Source of the DNA: Methanofollis sp. UBA420
GTDB taxonomy: Archaea > Halobacteriota > Methanomicrobia > Methanomicrobiales > Methanofollaceae
Reading direction: 5' to 3'
DNA length: 64,000 bases
NCBI RefSeq assembly: GCF_002498315.1
Contig: NZ_DAGX01000005.1
Location: 168,741 to 232,740, forward strand
Each line of letters begins with the position of its first letter. Position 1 is the stretch's first letter. Of the stretch, positions 1 through 9,245 are shown piece after piece. Position numbers and translations under genes: made by a program. Under the pieces are notes generated by a model, which was not told the DNA's origin, made no database searches, and saw only the letters and a program-made list of their open reading frames with translations.

Positions 1-440
1 CTCCCTCCCCCTCCCCGGCAGCAGGGGGGCCGGGAGAGGGAGACATTACCTGTAATCATAACGACGACCTGAGGGCGTTGGTTCCTGTCGGATTTCATCC
101 TGTATCGAGCACGGACCCCGATATGCCCGGATCTCTGGATCTCCCCGATATGGTCCTGAATCGGAGGCGCGATCCTCGGATCTAGGGCATATGCGGGCGT
201 ATTTGACCCGGGCCATGTCCCACGGGACCACCCCCATGTTCTAACATGCGGGCACCACAGGATAGGATCTGCGGGATTTCTCCAGGGCCGGACATTGTAG
301 AATCGGGCACGAAACGGAGTTTCAGGCGGCATTCATGGTAAACCTTCATGCTCATGTCGATAGATCCACCTTATCCCTGAGAGGAGCGCGTATCCCCGCC
401 TTCCCCATACAGTCTATCGGGTTTTGGTCGGGACGACCCC
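1..440. other. Non-coding interval at window edge
   Basis: No convincing gene is seen. The first 45 bases hold an imperfect GC-rich inverted repeat (C-rich arm then G-rich arm around a short loop) that could be a terminator for a gene off the left edge. CCCCGATATG occurs twice, near 117 and 145. The interval lies downstream of the sensor kinase gene whose stop is at 441. Confidence 0.5.
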
Positions 441-3400
441 TTACCCCGTCGGCGGCACCAGCCTCTCTTTCTTTGTGAGAGAGCGGTACACCCCGCGCGG
501 CGCGAAGACCTCGAAGCGTGCTCCCCTCCCGTGCTCGCCGGTCTCCGTGATCGTGAGGCCGGTGATGGCCAGGATCTCCCGGGAGAGGTAGAGGCCAAGG
601 CCCGTGTTCTTGTAGTACTCCCGCCGGAAAATCGCCTCCTTCACCTTTGCGGGGATGCCGACGCCGTCGTCCTCGCAGACGAGGGTGAACCCCTCCTCCC
701 CCTCACGACCGGAGAACCGGATCTTTGTGAGTTTTTCACCGTACCTGAGGGCGTTGTCCACCAGGTTGAAAAAGACCTTTTCGAGAAGGGGATCGGCATA
801 GACCTCGACCTCGTCGAACTCGATCGAGAACTCGACCCCGCCGAGGTCGAGGCCGCGGACGGCGCGGGCGATGACCCGGTGCACGTCCTGCCATTGCGGC
901 GAGGTGACGCCGATATTCTGGTAATCGCGGGTGAACTCGATCTGGCGCTGTATCGCCCAGGTGGCCGTCTCCTCCCTGGCGACATAGTTGAGCAGCGTCG
1001 GGTCTGTCGTCTCCATCCTGGCGAGTTCGATGTACCCCCGCAGCACCGTGATCTGGTTGAGGATGTCGTGCCGCGTGATGCTGGAGAGTAGGTTGAGCTT
1101 TTTGTTCGCCGTCTGGACCGCCGTCTCCGCCTGCTTGCGCTCTGTGATGTCCCGCGCCACGAGGACCACCGAGTCTTCCGTCATCGGGGAGATGACGGCG
1201 GCAAACCAGACCTCCCGGTTCCTGACCCGCATACCATACTCGATCGCAACCGGCTCCCCTGTCTCCAGCGCCTGCAGGATAGCGCCGGGGACCGCTTCTG
1301 CCTGCATGGATGGGAACACCTGGTCAAGCGTCTTTCCGCACACCTCGCCGGCCGGCCTGAGGAAAGGGGGCGGGTTCGTCGGTGCGACCTTCAGACAGCG
1401 CCCCTCCGCATCGAGGACGACGACGATGTCGGTCATGCCCGACAACACCGCTCTTAACTCAGTTTCCGAAGCGCTGAGCGCCTCCTCAGCCTGCTTGCGC
1501 TCGATGTACCCCCCTATCCGCTGGGCGATACTGGTGATAAGGCTCCGCTCTTCTTTTAAAAACGGCCCCTCGTCACGCTCAGGCCGTTCTTCCAGGTACC
1601 CGACCTCTATTGTCCCCGCCTCTCTGCTGTTGACAAGAACTTTCTGGCACCGCATCCACCGGGTTTTTCTGAAGCTGGCGGTCTGGTACACCCTCCCGTC
1701 CAGGGTGATCCTGGCGGCCGTCACATCCGGATATTGCCATGCGTCGGGTATGACGTCCACGACCTTCTGCATCTGTGCATCGAACCCTGTCTCGGATTTG
1801 CCCAGGATCTTCGAGATCGTGTACAGGCATTTCAGTTCTTTGACCCGTTCGTTCAGGTCGTACGTCTTTTTCTTCAGCGCCTCTTCGGCGTCCCTGCGTG
1901 CGGTTATGTCGCGGACGATCGCCTGCACGAATATATCCTCTCCCAGCTGGATCCTGTTCAGGCTCACCTCCGCGTAAAACGGCCGCCTCTCGCGGGTGCG
2001 GCAGCTGCACTCAAAGAACTGCGCCTCCCCGGAGAGCGCCCCCCTGATCTTCCCGGCGACCTTCTCCTCCGAGTCGGAGCCGTCTGGCTGAACCGGCGGT
2101 GAAAAAACAGAGAGGCTGCTGCCGACAAACTCGTCCCGCGTACACCCGAACATCTCCAAGGCCCGTGGGTTGCAGTCGGTGATCAGGCCGTCATGCATGA
2201 GAAAGATCGCGTCATAGGCATATTCGAAGAGCGACCTGTACTTGACCTCGCTCTCCTGCAGTGCCTGTTCCGCATGCCTGAAATCCGTGATGTCGTGGAT
2301 CCCCTCGATTGCACCGACAATTTCCCCCGAATCGTCGTACAGGGGGGCGGCAAATGCCTGCAGGATCATCTCCCGTCCCTGTGGCCGTGCCTCGGTGCTC
2401 TCAGCAATGAGGAAACCGTCGCGTCGCGTGACTCGCCTATACCCCCACCTCTCCATCTCCTCCGGGGAAGCAGAGACGAGGTCGAGGAGGAAGGGCCTCC
2501 TGTCCCCGTAGAACGGGACAGCATATGCATACTCCCCCTTCCCGATGATCTTGGCGGCCGCAACGCCTGTCATCTCCTCGATCGCCCTGTTCCAGGCAAT
2601 CACCTTCCCTTCACGGTCGACGGCGAAGATCGCATCCGGCATGGAATGGATCAGGTCGGCAAGATGACGTGCCTCCTCGGCCTTTTTCCGCTCGGTAATA
2701 TCCACGATAGCCACAATGGTCTGGCGTACCCCCGGCATCATCGCAACGGTGACGAGGACGTTCCTGACATTCCCATGCCTGTCCCTGAAATGACACCCGA
2801 AGACCCGGGGAGTGGACTCAGACGCAGTCCAGCGCAGATGGTGATACTCCATCATCCACTCCAACTCTGCCGGGTCCGCGACAAAGTCCGTCCAGCTCAT
2901 CCTGCCTTCCACGTCTTCCTTCGTACAGCCGCTGATCTTCTCGAACTCCCTGTTGACGAGGGAGATCGTGGTGTCCTCCTCGACGATGATCAGGGGGCTC
3001 CCGCTGTTCTCGAAAAGTGTCCGGTACCTGTCCTCCGATGCCTTCAGTGCTTCCTCGACCTTCTTGAGCCTGGAGATGTCCGTGATGACGTCGGCAAGAT
3101 AGAGAGGCCTTCCGAAATCATCGGGTATCACAAAGAAGTTTTCAATAGTCGGGATATGGTCTCCCTGCGCGTTGACGAGGATGAGTTCGCCCATCCACTG
3201 CCCCTCTTCGAGAACGGCGGGGATGATCTCTTTTTCCAGCCTCTCCGAGATCGCCGGGGGATAATACCTGAAGACCGACGTGCCCTGGATCTCCACCGGT
3301 TTCGCCTTTCCAAGCATCCGGCAGATCGTGGGATTGACATAGGTGATGGTGCCTTCCCGCGTCGCCATCCCGAAACCCTGCCCTGACGCTTCGGCAAAAC

Positions 3401-5069
3401 GCTGGAATATCCGGATCTGTTCTTCTGCCTGTTTCCGATCGGTGATGTCTTCGAGAGTCTCCACCGCACCGATCACGTCCCCCTCTTCATCCCGGATCAG
3501 GGCCGCGGTGAAGTACAGCCATGTCCCGTCCTTGCCCAGGGTGGGGAAGAAGTCGGTCGCCTCGTAGGCGCCTCTGACCAGACCTGACGGTGCGTACTTC
3601 CCCTTATACCAGCGAGCGATCAGGCTCTCGTCCCCCGAGCCGTCGATAAGCAGGTCCGCGAGGCACGGCCGTTCTCTCGGGTAAAATGCCCTCCAGTGCT
3701 CGTTCGTGCCGACAATATCTCCGGTCTTGATACCGCTGTACGCTTCCAGCGCCCCGTTCCAGTACACGACGCGGTGGTTTCTGTCGATCGCGAACTGGGG
3801 GATCGGGGATCCCTGTGCGATCGCATGGAGGCGGGCGGACTCTGCCTGTCTGTATCCGGTAATGTCCCTGAGTGACTCGATCGCCCCGATGATCTCTCCC
3901 CGACTGTCATAGAGGGGGGAGGCCTTCCCCCACAGAGATGCCCTGCGTCCCGTGTTAAGAGATGAGATGGACATCTCGGCAACAACCGTGTCGCCTTCGC
4001 GCCTGAACATCTCGTACTCCGCCTCCGGTTCGGCGTCCGGTGTCATGACCAGGTCGATCAGGACTGGCATCGCTTTCCCGTAGAAAGGGACGGCATATGC
4101 GTGGTCCCCTTTCCCGAGCATCTCCTCCTTCTGTGCCCCGGTCATCTCTTCGATGGCGCGGTTCCATGCGATGACCCTGCCGCCGCGGTCGATGACAAAG
4201 GTGGCGTCAGGGAGAAAGTCGATGATATCGAGGAGTTTCTGGTGTGCCGTCTCTGTTTCCCCTTCCGCTTTTTTCCGCTCGGTGACATCCCTGATAGACT
4301 CGATCGCACCTGTGACGTTCCCCTTTGTATCGTACAGCGGGGACGCAATGAACCAGAGATAGGCCCCTCTCCCGTCATAGAGATGGGGGATGAAAAATTC
4401 AGAGACAAGTCTGGTGCCACTCTGTACGACATGGGGATATTTCTTCTCGATCTCCTCGTCTTCCTTCAGGACAAGGTCGATCAGGATGGGCCGTCTCTCC
4501 CCGTAAAAGGGGATGCCGTACTCGAAGTCTCCCTTCCCAAGGATCTCTTCACTCCGTACGCCGGTCATCTCCTCCATCGCCCTGTTCCAGGCGATCACCG
4601 TCCCTTCGAGGTCGATGGCGAAGGTGGCATCCGGGAGGAAATTGATCACGTCGGCCATCCGCCGTCTGGACTCGGCGAGTTCGTCCCGCGTCTGTTTCCG
4701 CTCGATGGCCAGTTTGATCTTGTGCTCCAATTCGGCGAACTGGGAGACCGGATCCCCCCCTTTCTGGAGATAAAAATCTGCCCCGCTGTTCAGGGCCTCG
4801 ATCACCACCTCTTCCCTGCCCCTGCCGGTGAAGAGGATGAAAGGGAGTTCGCCGAAATGGGCGCGTATATGTTTGAGGAGTTCAATGCCGTCCATTCCCG
4901 GCATCTGATAGTCAGCAATGACACCGTCATATTTACCGGCCTGCATCCGTGTGATCGCATCCGCTGCCGAGAGTGCGGTGTCGACGGAGAGATGTCCCGA
5001 CTGCTCAAGGAAGAGTCTACCAATATCAAGGAGCGCCGGTTCGTCGTCAACGTAGAGAACAGAATACAT
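441..5069 (-). CDS. REC-PAS(x8)-GAF sensor histidine kinase
   Basis: A 1542-residue soluble sensor kinase. Residues 1-125 form a response-regulator receiver domain (acidic D8/D9, phosphoacceptor D53 in IADYQMPGMDG, T81, K103). PAS domains follow at about 138-265, 278-405, 412-545, 550-668, 678-795, 800-930 and 940-1060, then a GAF-like stretch (1075-1190) and another PAS (1200-1312). The C-terminus has a dimerisation helix with phosphoacceptor H1334 in SSITRHDILNQ and a HATPase domain with N-box FFNLVDNALRYG, DDGVGIP and NTGLGLYL. No membrane segments are visible, so it should sense cytoplasmic signals, with PAS domains perhaps binding haem or flavin (inferred). PAS1, 2 and 6 are near-copies of one another. 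The architecture is typical of Methanomicrobiales; the ligand is unknown. The ATG at 5069 opens directly onto the receiver domain. Confidence 0.9.
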   Translation of the reverse strand: MYSVLYVDDEPALLDIGRLFLEQSGHLSVDTALSAADAITRMQAGKYDGVIADYQMPGMDGIELLKHIRAHFGELPFILFTGRGREEVVIEALNSGADFYLQKGGDPVSQFAELEHKIKLAIERKQTRDELAESRRRMADVINFLPDATFAIDLEGTVIAWNRAMEEMTGVRSEEILGKGDFEYGIPFYGERRPILIDLVLKEDEEIEKKYPHVVQSGTRLVSEFFIPHLYDGRGAYLWFIASPLYDTKGNVTGAIESIRDVTERKKAEGETETAHQKLLDIIDFLPDATFVIDRGGRVIAWNRAIEEMTGAQKEEMLGKGDHAYAVPFYGKAMPVLIDLVMTPDAEPEAEYEMFRREGDTVVAEMSISSLNTGRRASLWGKASPLYDSRGEIIGAIESLRDITGYRQAESARLHAIAQGSPIPQFAIDRNHRVVYWNGALEAYSGIKTGDIVGTNEHWRAFYPRERPCLADLLIDGSGDESLIARWYKGKYAPSGLVRGAYEATDFFPTLGKDGTWLYFTAALIRDEEGDVIGAVETLEDITDRKQAEEQIRIFQRFAEASGQGFGMATREGTITYVNPTICRMLGKAKPVEIQGTSVFRYYPPAISERLEKEIIPAVLEEGQWMGELILVNAQGDHIPTIENFFVIPDDFGRPLYLADVITDISRLKKVEEALKASEDRYRTLFENSGSPLIIVEEDTTISLVNREFEKISGCTKEDVEGRMSWTDFVADPAELEWMMEYHHLRWTASESTPRVFGCHFRDRHGNVRNVLVTVAMMPGVRQTIVAIVDITERKKAEEARHLADLIHSMPDAIFAVDREGKVIAWNRAIEEMTGVAAAKIIGKGEYAYAVPFYGDRRPFLLDLVSASPEEMERWGYRRVTRRDGFLIAESTEARPQGREMILQAFAAPLYDDSGEIVGAIEGIHDITDFRHAEQALQESEVKYRSLFEYAYDAIFLMHDGLITDCNPRALEMFGCTRDEFVGSSLSVFSPPVQPDGSDSEEKVAGKIRGALSGEAQFFECSCRTRERRPFYAEVSLNRIQLGEDIFVQAIVRDITARRDAEEALKKKTYDLNERVKELKCLYTISKILGKSETGFDAQMQKVVDVIPDAWQYPDVTAARITLDGRVYQTASFRKTRWMRCQKVLVNSREAGTIEVGYLEERPERDEGPFLKEERSLITSIAQRIGGYIERKQAEEALSASETELRAVLSGMTDIVVVLDAEGRCLKVAPTNPPPFLRPAGEVCGKTLDQVFPSMQAEAVPGAILQALETGEPVAIEYGMRVRNREVWFAAVISPMTEDSVVLVARDITERKQAETAVQTANKKLNLLSSITRHDILNQITVLRGYIELARMETTDPTLLNYVAREETATWAIQRQIEFTRDYQNIGVTSPQWQDVHRVIARAVRGLDLGGVEFSIEFDEVEVYADPLLEKVFFNLVDNALRYGEKLTKIRFSGREGEEGFTLVCEDDGVGIPAKVKEAIFRREYYKNTGLGLYLSREILAITGLTITETGEHGRGARFEVFAPRGVYRSLTKKERLVPPTG

Positions 5070-5222
5070 GTGTGCCTGGTTTGTGTCCGGCGGTCACTAT
5101 CTCCAGTCCCCTATATCAGTCTGCCGATGACGGCGCCCGCCTCTGCGGACTCTGTTCTGGTCTCTGTCCAGGATAGTTTCATGATGCCTGAAGGATCAGC
5201 ACCTGTCGGCGGGGTTGGCGGG

Positions 5223-5849
5223 ATGAGTCTTGTGATTGCTTTTGTCGGGTCGAAAGGCGCCGTGATAGCAGGCGACATGCGGGAGATCTTTTTCTGGGAC
5301 GACGAGACCGCCGTCCAGGCCCTGGAAAAGGAACTGTACGGCGGCGGCCTCGTAACCGACAACGACCTTTACAGGCGGGCCGAGGCTCTCGGCGTGGGCG
5401 TCGTCGTCAGGGACGGTCGGGAGAAGGTGAGAGAGCAGGACGGTGTCCTTGTCGGCGAGGTGAGAGATACAGTGGGCAGGACAGTCAGGGCACGGAGGCT
5501 CTATGCCACGGCAGGGCGATACGCCCTCGCCGAGTTCGAAGGATCGTGCGGCAGACTGACCGGGAAAGGTACGGGCAGCACCTTTGTCGTCCTCGGGAAC
5601 AGGATCGCACAGGATATTGCCCTCGCCTCCATCAGGGAGGGGTGGAAGGACGGCGGTACGGAGGACGCGGTCAGGGTGATTATCCTCGCGATGAAGAAGG
5701 CGGCGGCGGCAACTGCATCGGTGAGCAATCGATTTGTCCTGATCAGGACGGAGGCCGGGGCTGATCTCGATACTCTCCTTGCCCGGGACCTCGGAGAAGG
5801 AGAGGTCGCCATGAAAAACACCTCCGGTATTTTTCGTAAAAATGCCTGA
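5223..5849 (+). CDS. DUF2121-type archaeal protein
   Basis: A 208-residue protein beginning MSLVIAFVGSKGAVIAGD, a start resembling the archaeal DUF2121 family, whose function is unknown to me. The early GAVIAGD segment and a later TGKGTGSTF stretch recall proteasome-like N-terminal-nucleophile folds, but that is only an impression. The start was set at 5223 because the recognisable family sequence begins there; in-frame ATGs at 5181 and 5184, behind an AGGAT ribosome site, would add 13-14 residues. The reading frame stays open far upstream, but that part is the antisense shadow of the kinase gene. It is divergent from the kinase and convergent with the RRM gene. Confidence 0.75.
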   Translation: MSLVIAFVGSKGAVIAGDMREIFFWDDETAVQALEKELYGGGLVTDNDLYRRAEALGVGVVVRDGREKVREQDGVLVGEVRDTVGRTVRARRLYATAGRYALAEFEGSCGRLTGKGTGSTFVVLGNRIAQDIALASIREGWKDGGTEDAVRVIILAMKKAAAATASVSNRFVLIRTEAGADLDTLLARDLGEGEVAMKNTSGIFRKNA

Positions 5850-5887
5850 ATAGTCTTCCCGTTCAAAAGGGGTCTGAGGGAAAAACC

Positions 5888-6148
5888 CTAGTATCTCGGG
5901 TATTCCCTTCTGGGGCGTGGCGGTTGTGCTTCTTCCACCCGTAATGTGCGTCCGACGAATTCGGTTCCATTCGTGGCGTCTCTTGCCTTCTCGGCCTCCT
6001 CCTTCGTACTCATCTCGACGAACCCGAACCCCTTGTCCCCGATAATTTTAACGCTTTTTACATCTCCGTAGCTGGAGAAGAGGTCTTTCAAATCTTCTTC
6101 GGTTACCGAATATGTCAGGTTTCCGACATACAACCTGCTGCTTTCCAT
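5888..6148 (-). CDS. RNA-binding protein, single RRM
   Basis: An 86-residue RNA recognition motif protein. RNP2 is RLYVGNL (residues 5-11) and RNP1 is KGFGFVEM (about 39-46); the tail is arginine/proline rich. This is the size of the small RRM proteins better known from cyanobacteria and some methanogens, presumed RNA chaperones. The start at 6148 gives the canonical MESSRLYVGNL beginning; the open frame upstream has no RRM similarity. It stands alone, with a 546-base gene-free interval upstream. Confidence 0.88.
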   Translation of the reverse strand: MESSRLYVGNLTYSVTEEDLKDLFSSYGDVKSVKIIGDKGFGFVEMSTKEEAEKARDATNGTEFVGRTLRVEEAQPPRPRREYPRY

Positions 6149-6326
6149 TTCTATCCCGCCGCTACATGATCCTTCGCGGTGATAATAGTATGTGCTCCCC
6201 GTGCCGGGGTGGTCATCTTCTGAACGGTACCCAGGCGAGAGGTCGCGGAAAAAAGGGGGGAGGATGGGCGGGAGAGACTCTCGTACTCCGGTCGATGGAT
6301 ACTCTGTACCGTGCGGGGTGATGCGT

Positions 6327-6403
6327 GGACCTGCTGTCTTCCTCCGGGTGTTCGCCGGGGGATGCTGATCCGCTGCCTTCCCCCTACAGTTCACCGGGGG
6401 TCC
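6327..6403. repeat. Two adjacent copies of a dispersed intergenic repeat
   Basis: Copies at about 6327-6361 and 6367-6403 share the layout GAYCYGCT-G-CTTCC-CC...GTTC-CCGGGGG. Related copies occur at 45717-45750 and 45917-45954. Each has a C-rich and a G-rich arm that could pair. Confidence 0.6.
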
Positions 6404-6560
6404 GCACCGATTCTCTGCGATCACAGAGGAGATATTGATCTGATCATAAGGGACTCTCCAGAGCCAGAGTAGGACCCCCACTGAGTAATTGACCGGAAGA
6501 GCGAACATGAGATCCTGAGAAGGGTGACCACCATCCATCCCTATCCTGATGGCAGGGTGC

Positions 6561-6660
6561 GAGCTTGAGAAAACTTTTGGCTTTCGAGGGTCTGGGGGGA
6601 GGGAACGACAGTGACCGTGAGAAAAGCGTAGTTTTTCGAGTGGCAGCCCCCCGGTGGAGG
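6561..6660. repeat. Degenerate copy of GAGCTTGAGAA hairpin repeat
   Basis: GAGCTTGAGAA at 6561 is followed by AAACTTTTGGCTTTCG, an imperfect hairpin, then a G-rich stretch and GAGAAAAGCG/AGTTTTTCGAG. It resembles repeat copies at 27582, 45751 (reverse) and 13171. Confidence 0.5.
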
Positions 6661-6694
6661 GATGCGACCCGCTACCTTTCCAGAAAAGAAAATA

Positions 6695-8758
6695 TTACGG
6701 CAGACCGATCGACCGTGCCCGGCAGCGCTGCCAGACGACGCGGCCGACGACCTTGAAGGTCTGCTCAAGTTCGTCGAAGTTCGGGACGTTGTGTTCCTTC
6801 AGGATCTTCTTGCCCGCGTCCATGCACTCGCCGCCAAGGAGGGTGCCGACGACGAGGTTGTTTGTCTTTTCGGTGAAGGTGATAATCTGCTTCGCGAAGT
6901 CGGCCGAGTCCAGGACCAGGTTCGGGAAACCGACGACGAAGGCGATGTCCCAGAGGTCGGAGTGCCGCGCAAGGATGTCGAAAACCTGCTCGAAACGCTT
7001 CTCCGAGGCGTCGCCGAGGAGGTCGAGGGGGTTCGCGTGGCTCCAGTAGTCCGGGAGGATCTGGTTGAGTTCTTCAAGGATCTCGGGCGGCAGGTCGATG
7101 AGGTCGACGCCGTACATCTCGGCATAGTCCGAGGAGAGGACGGCAAAACCGCCGGCATTGGTGATGACGATCGCCCGCCGTCCCTTAGGGTAGCCGCTCG
7201 GAGAGGCACAGAGTTCGGCAACTTCGAAGGCACCCCGCAGCGCCCTGACCGGGATGACACCGGCCTCTCTGAAGGCCTCCATGTACACTTCATACGAGCC
7301 CGAGAGCGAACCGGTGTGGGAAGACGCCGCCTTCTGCCCCTTCTGCGAGGAGCCCGACTTGATCGCGACGACCGGCTTCTTCTTCGCTACCTCGCGCACG
7401 ATCTCCATGAACTCTCTCCCGTCGGTGAGCTGCTCGATATAGAGGATGATCGCACGGGTGCTCTTGTCCTGCCCGACAAAGGTCAGGTAGTCGAGGAAGT
7501 CGAGGTCGGCCTGGTTGCCCACCGAGAAGACAGCCGAAAAACCTATGTCCTGCTTGAGGCTCCAGTCCACGACGGTGTTGATGATGGCGCCGGACTGCGA
7601 GACGAAGGCGATTGAACCCGGATTCGGCGACTCGTGCACATAGGTTGTGTCCAGGCCACGCGGTGGGACGATCATGCCGAGGCAGTTCGGTCCGATGATC
7701 CTGATATTGTACGAACGTGCAATTTCGAGCATCCGGTCTTCGAGCACCTTGCCCTCCGCGCCGGTCTCCTTGAAACCGGCAGTGATGACCACGACGAGGG
7801 GGATACCCTTCTCGCCGCACTCCTGCATCACCTTCGGCACCTGCACGGCCGGGACGGTGATCACGGCAAGATCAACCGGGTTCGGGATCGAGGTCACTGT
7901 CGGGTAGGACTTGAGACCCTGCACCTCGGTGCGTTTGTTGTTCACCGGATAGATCTGACCGGGGAAGTGGAGGAGATTGTGGAGGACGGCAAAGCCCATC
8001 TTCGTCGGGTCAGAGGAGGCGCCGATGACCGCAACCGAGCGGGGAGTGAAGTATTCGGGCGGGACGTGCGTGCGTTCCTTCCTCACCGGCGGGCGGTACT
8101 CGTCATCGATGATGACCCGGGCGTCCACGGCGCAGGCGCCTGACTCGTAGAGTCTCAGGGGGTTGATGTCGAACTCCACTACCTGCGGGTTCTCCTCGAA
8201 GAACCGTGCGACGCCGCTGATGATCGTCACCAGGGTCTCCTCGTCCTTCGGTTTCATGCCGCGGTACCCACTGATGAGGGGATAGGCCTTGATCTCATGG
8301 ACCATCGACCTGATCTCACACTCCTGAACAGGGATGATGCGGAGGGTGACGTCCTTCATGAGTTCGACGAGAGTCCCGCCCATGCCGAAGGTGATCACCT
8401 TGCCGAAGGCCGGGTCGGTCTTGCCGCCGAGGATCAGTTCGAGGCCAGGCTTTGCCATCTCTTCGACGATGACACCCTTGATCTCGGCGTCAGGGTTATA
8501 TTCTTTCGCCGACTCGACGATCTTCGTAAAGGCCTTCTTTGCTTCGTCTGCACACGAGATCCCCACAACCACGCCGCCCGCATCGCTCTTGTGCACGATC
8601 TGGGGGGAGATGATCTTCATGACGACCGGATATCCACAGGCCGACGCCGCTTTTGAGGCCTCTTCAGGACTGGTTACAATCTTGAAGCGGGGGGTCGGAA
8701 CGCCGTACTTCTGGAGGAGTTCGTACCCCTCTGCCTCGCTGAGCATTCTTTTTGCCAT
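6695..8758 (-). CDS. Acetate--CoA ligase (ADP-forming), fused beta-alpha
   Basis: A 687-residue ADP-forming acyl-CoA synthetase that interconverts acyl-CoA + ADP + Pi with acid + ATP + CoA. Residues 1-225 are the ATP-grasp (beta) part, with YPVVMKIISPQIVHKSDAGG and VEFDINPLR. The C-terminal alpha part begins at RSVAVIGASSDPTKMG (CoA/Rossmann fold) and contains SQSGAI and ASSHTGSLSGS, whose His is expected to carry the phosphate. Order is thus beta-alpha in one chain, unlike two-subunit enzymes. The start at 8758 follows GGAGAGAGG; a 29-residue upstream extension was discarded. It is divergent from AMP-forming acs. Confidence 0.9.
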   Translation of the reverse strand: MAKRMLSEAEGYELLQKYGVPTPRFKIVTSPEEASKAASACGYPVVMKIISPQIVHKSDAGGVVVGISCADEAKKAFTKIVESAKEYNPDAEIKGVIVEEMAKPGLELILGGKTDPAFGKVITFGMGGTLVELMKDVTLRIIPVQECEIRSMVHEIKAYPLISGYRGMKPKDEETLVTIISGVARFFEENPQVVEFDINPLRLYESGACAVDARVIIDDEYRPPVRKERTHVPPEYFTPRSVAVIGASSDPTKMGFAVLHNLLHFPGQIYPVNNKRTEVQGLKSYPTVTSIPNPVDLAVITVPAVQVPKVMQECGEKGIPLVVVITAGFKETGAEGKVLEDRMLEIARSYNIRIIGPNCLGMIVPPRGLDTTYVHESPNPGSIAFVSQSGAIINTVVDWSLKQDIGFSAVFSVGNQADLDFLDYLTFVGQDKSTRAIILYIEQLTDGREFMEIVREVAKKKPVVAIKSGSSQKGQKAASSHTGSLSGSYEVYMEAFREAGVIPVRALRGAFEVAELCASPSGYPKGRRAIVITNAGGFAVLSSDYAEMYGVDLIDLPPEILEELNQILPDYWSHANPLDLLGDASEKRFEQVFDILARHSDLWDIAFVVGFPNLVLDSADFAKQIITFTEKTNNLVVGTLLGGECMDAGKKILKEHNVPNFDELEQTFKVVGRVVWQRCRARSIGLP

Positions 8759-9245
8759 AAACTTCCTCTCTCCTGGGTGGGAATTGTTCCTGACAGCGGG
8801 AATTGTGTCCGAACCGCACGCTCCTCCATGATCCTGATAATGCATATACTGTTCCAGATGGGGGATTAGCGGTTCTGAACTCGTTCATATTCCGTTCATG
8901 CGCAGGTGTGAAATATGTATTGGGTTGATACCATAGTGTCGGAGTCTCCCCTTTAAGACCTTTTTGAATTTGTGGAAGCGCGTGTCGGCGATCGTCGATG
9001 ATTTGGCATGCCTGAGCAGGGGTTCGTGGTGCATGCAGGGGAGATTTCGTGCAATTCCGGGAATTTTTTTAAAAAACGTGTCTCATAGGGGCGATGCGCG
9101 ATCCATCACTGATGATCATGTAGTTTCCCCGGCGCGCTCCAATTCCATGTATCTAACTCCATTTCTTGAAAAACCGAAAAATTCTTTGAACCACAAAATA
9201 TTTAATAAAACCATCACATTCGATCATGTAAAATCGGAGGTGAGC
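8759..9245. promoter_or_regulatory. Divergent acetate-gene control region
   Basis: This 487-base interval separates the divergent ADP-forming ligase and acs. On the acs side are an AT-rich TATA candidate AAATATTTAATAAA (9197-9210) and a strong ribosome site GGAGGTGA (9236-9243). On the ligase side AGTATATGCAT on the minus strand near 8840 is a TATA candidate, and GGGAATTGT occurs as a direct repeat at 8780 and 8799. No gene is seen. Confidence 0.55.

Larger units (their letters stand above)
6149..6694. other. Gene-free interval with dispersed repeats
   Basis: No convincing gene. The interval contains the RRM gene promoter side (near 6150-6200), two adjacent imperfect copies of a GATCCGCT/CACCGGGGG repeat, and a copy of the GAGCTTGAGAA hairpin repeat; both repeats are annotated separately. 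Confidence 0.6.

Noticed and set aside
4101..5222. N-terminal extension of the DUF2121 frame
   Set aside because: It is the antisense of the kinase receiver and PAS domains; the recognisable protein starts at 5223.
6740..6780. Resemblance of GACGACCTTGAAGGTCTGCTC to the dispersed repeat
   Set aside because: It lies inside the conserved C-terminus of the ADP-forming ligase and is explained by coding sequence.
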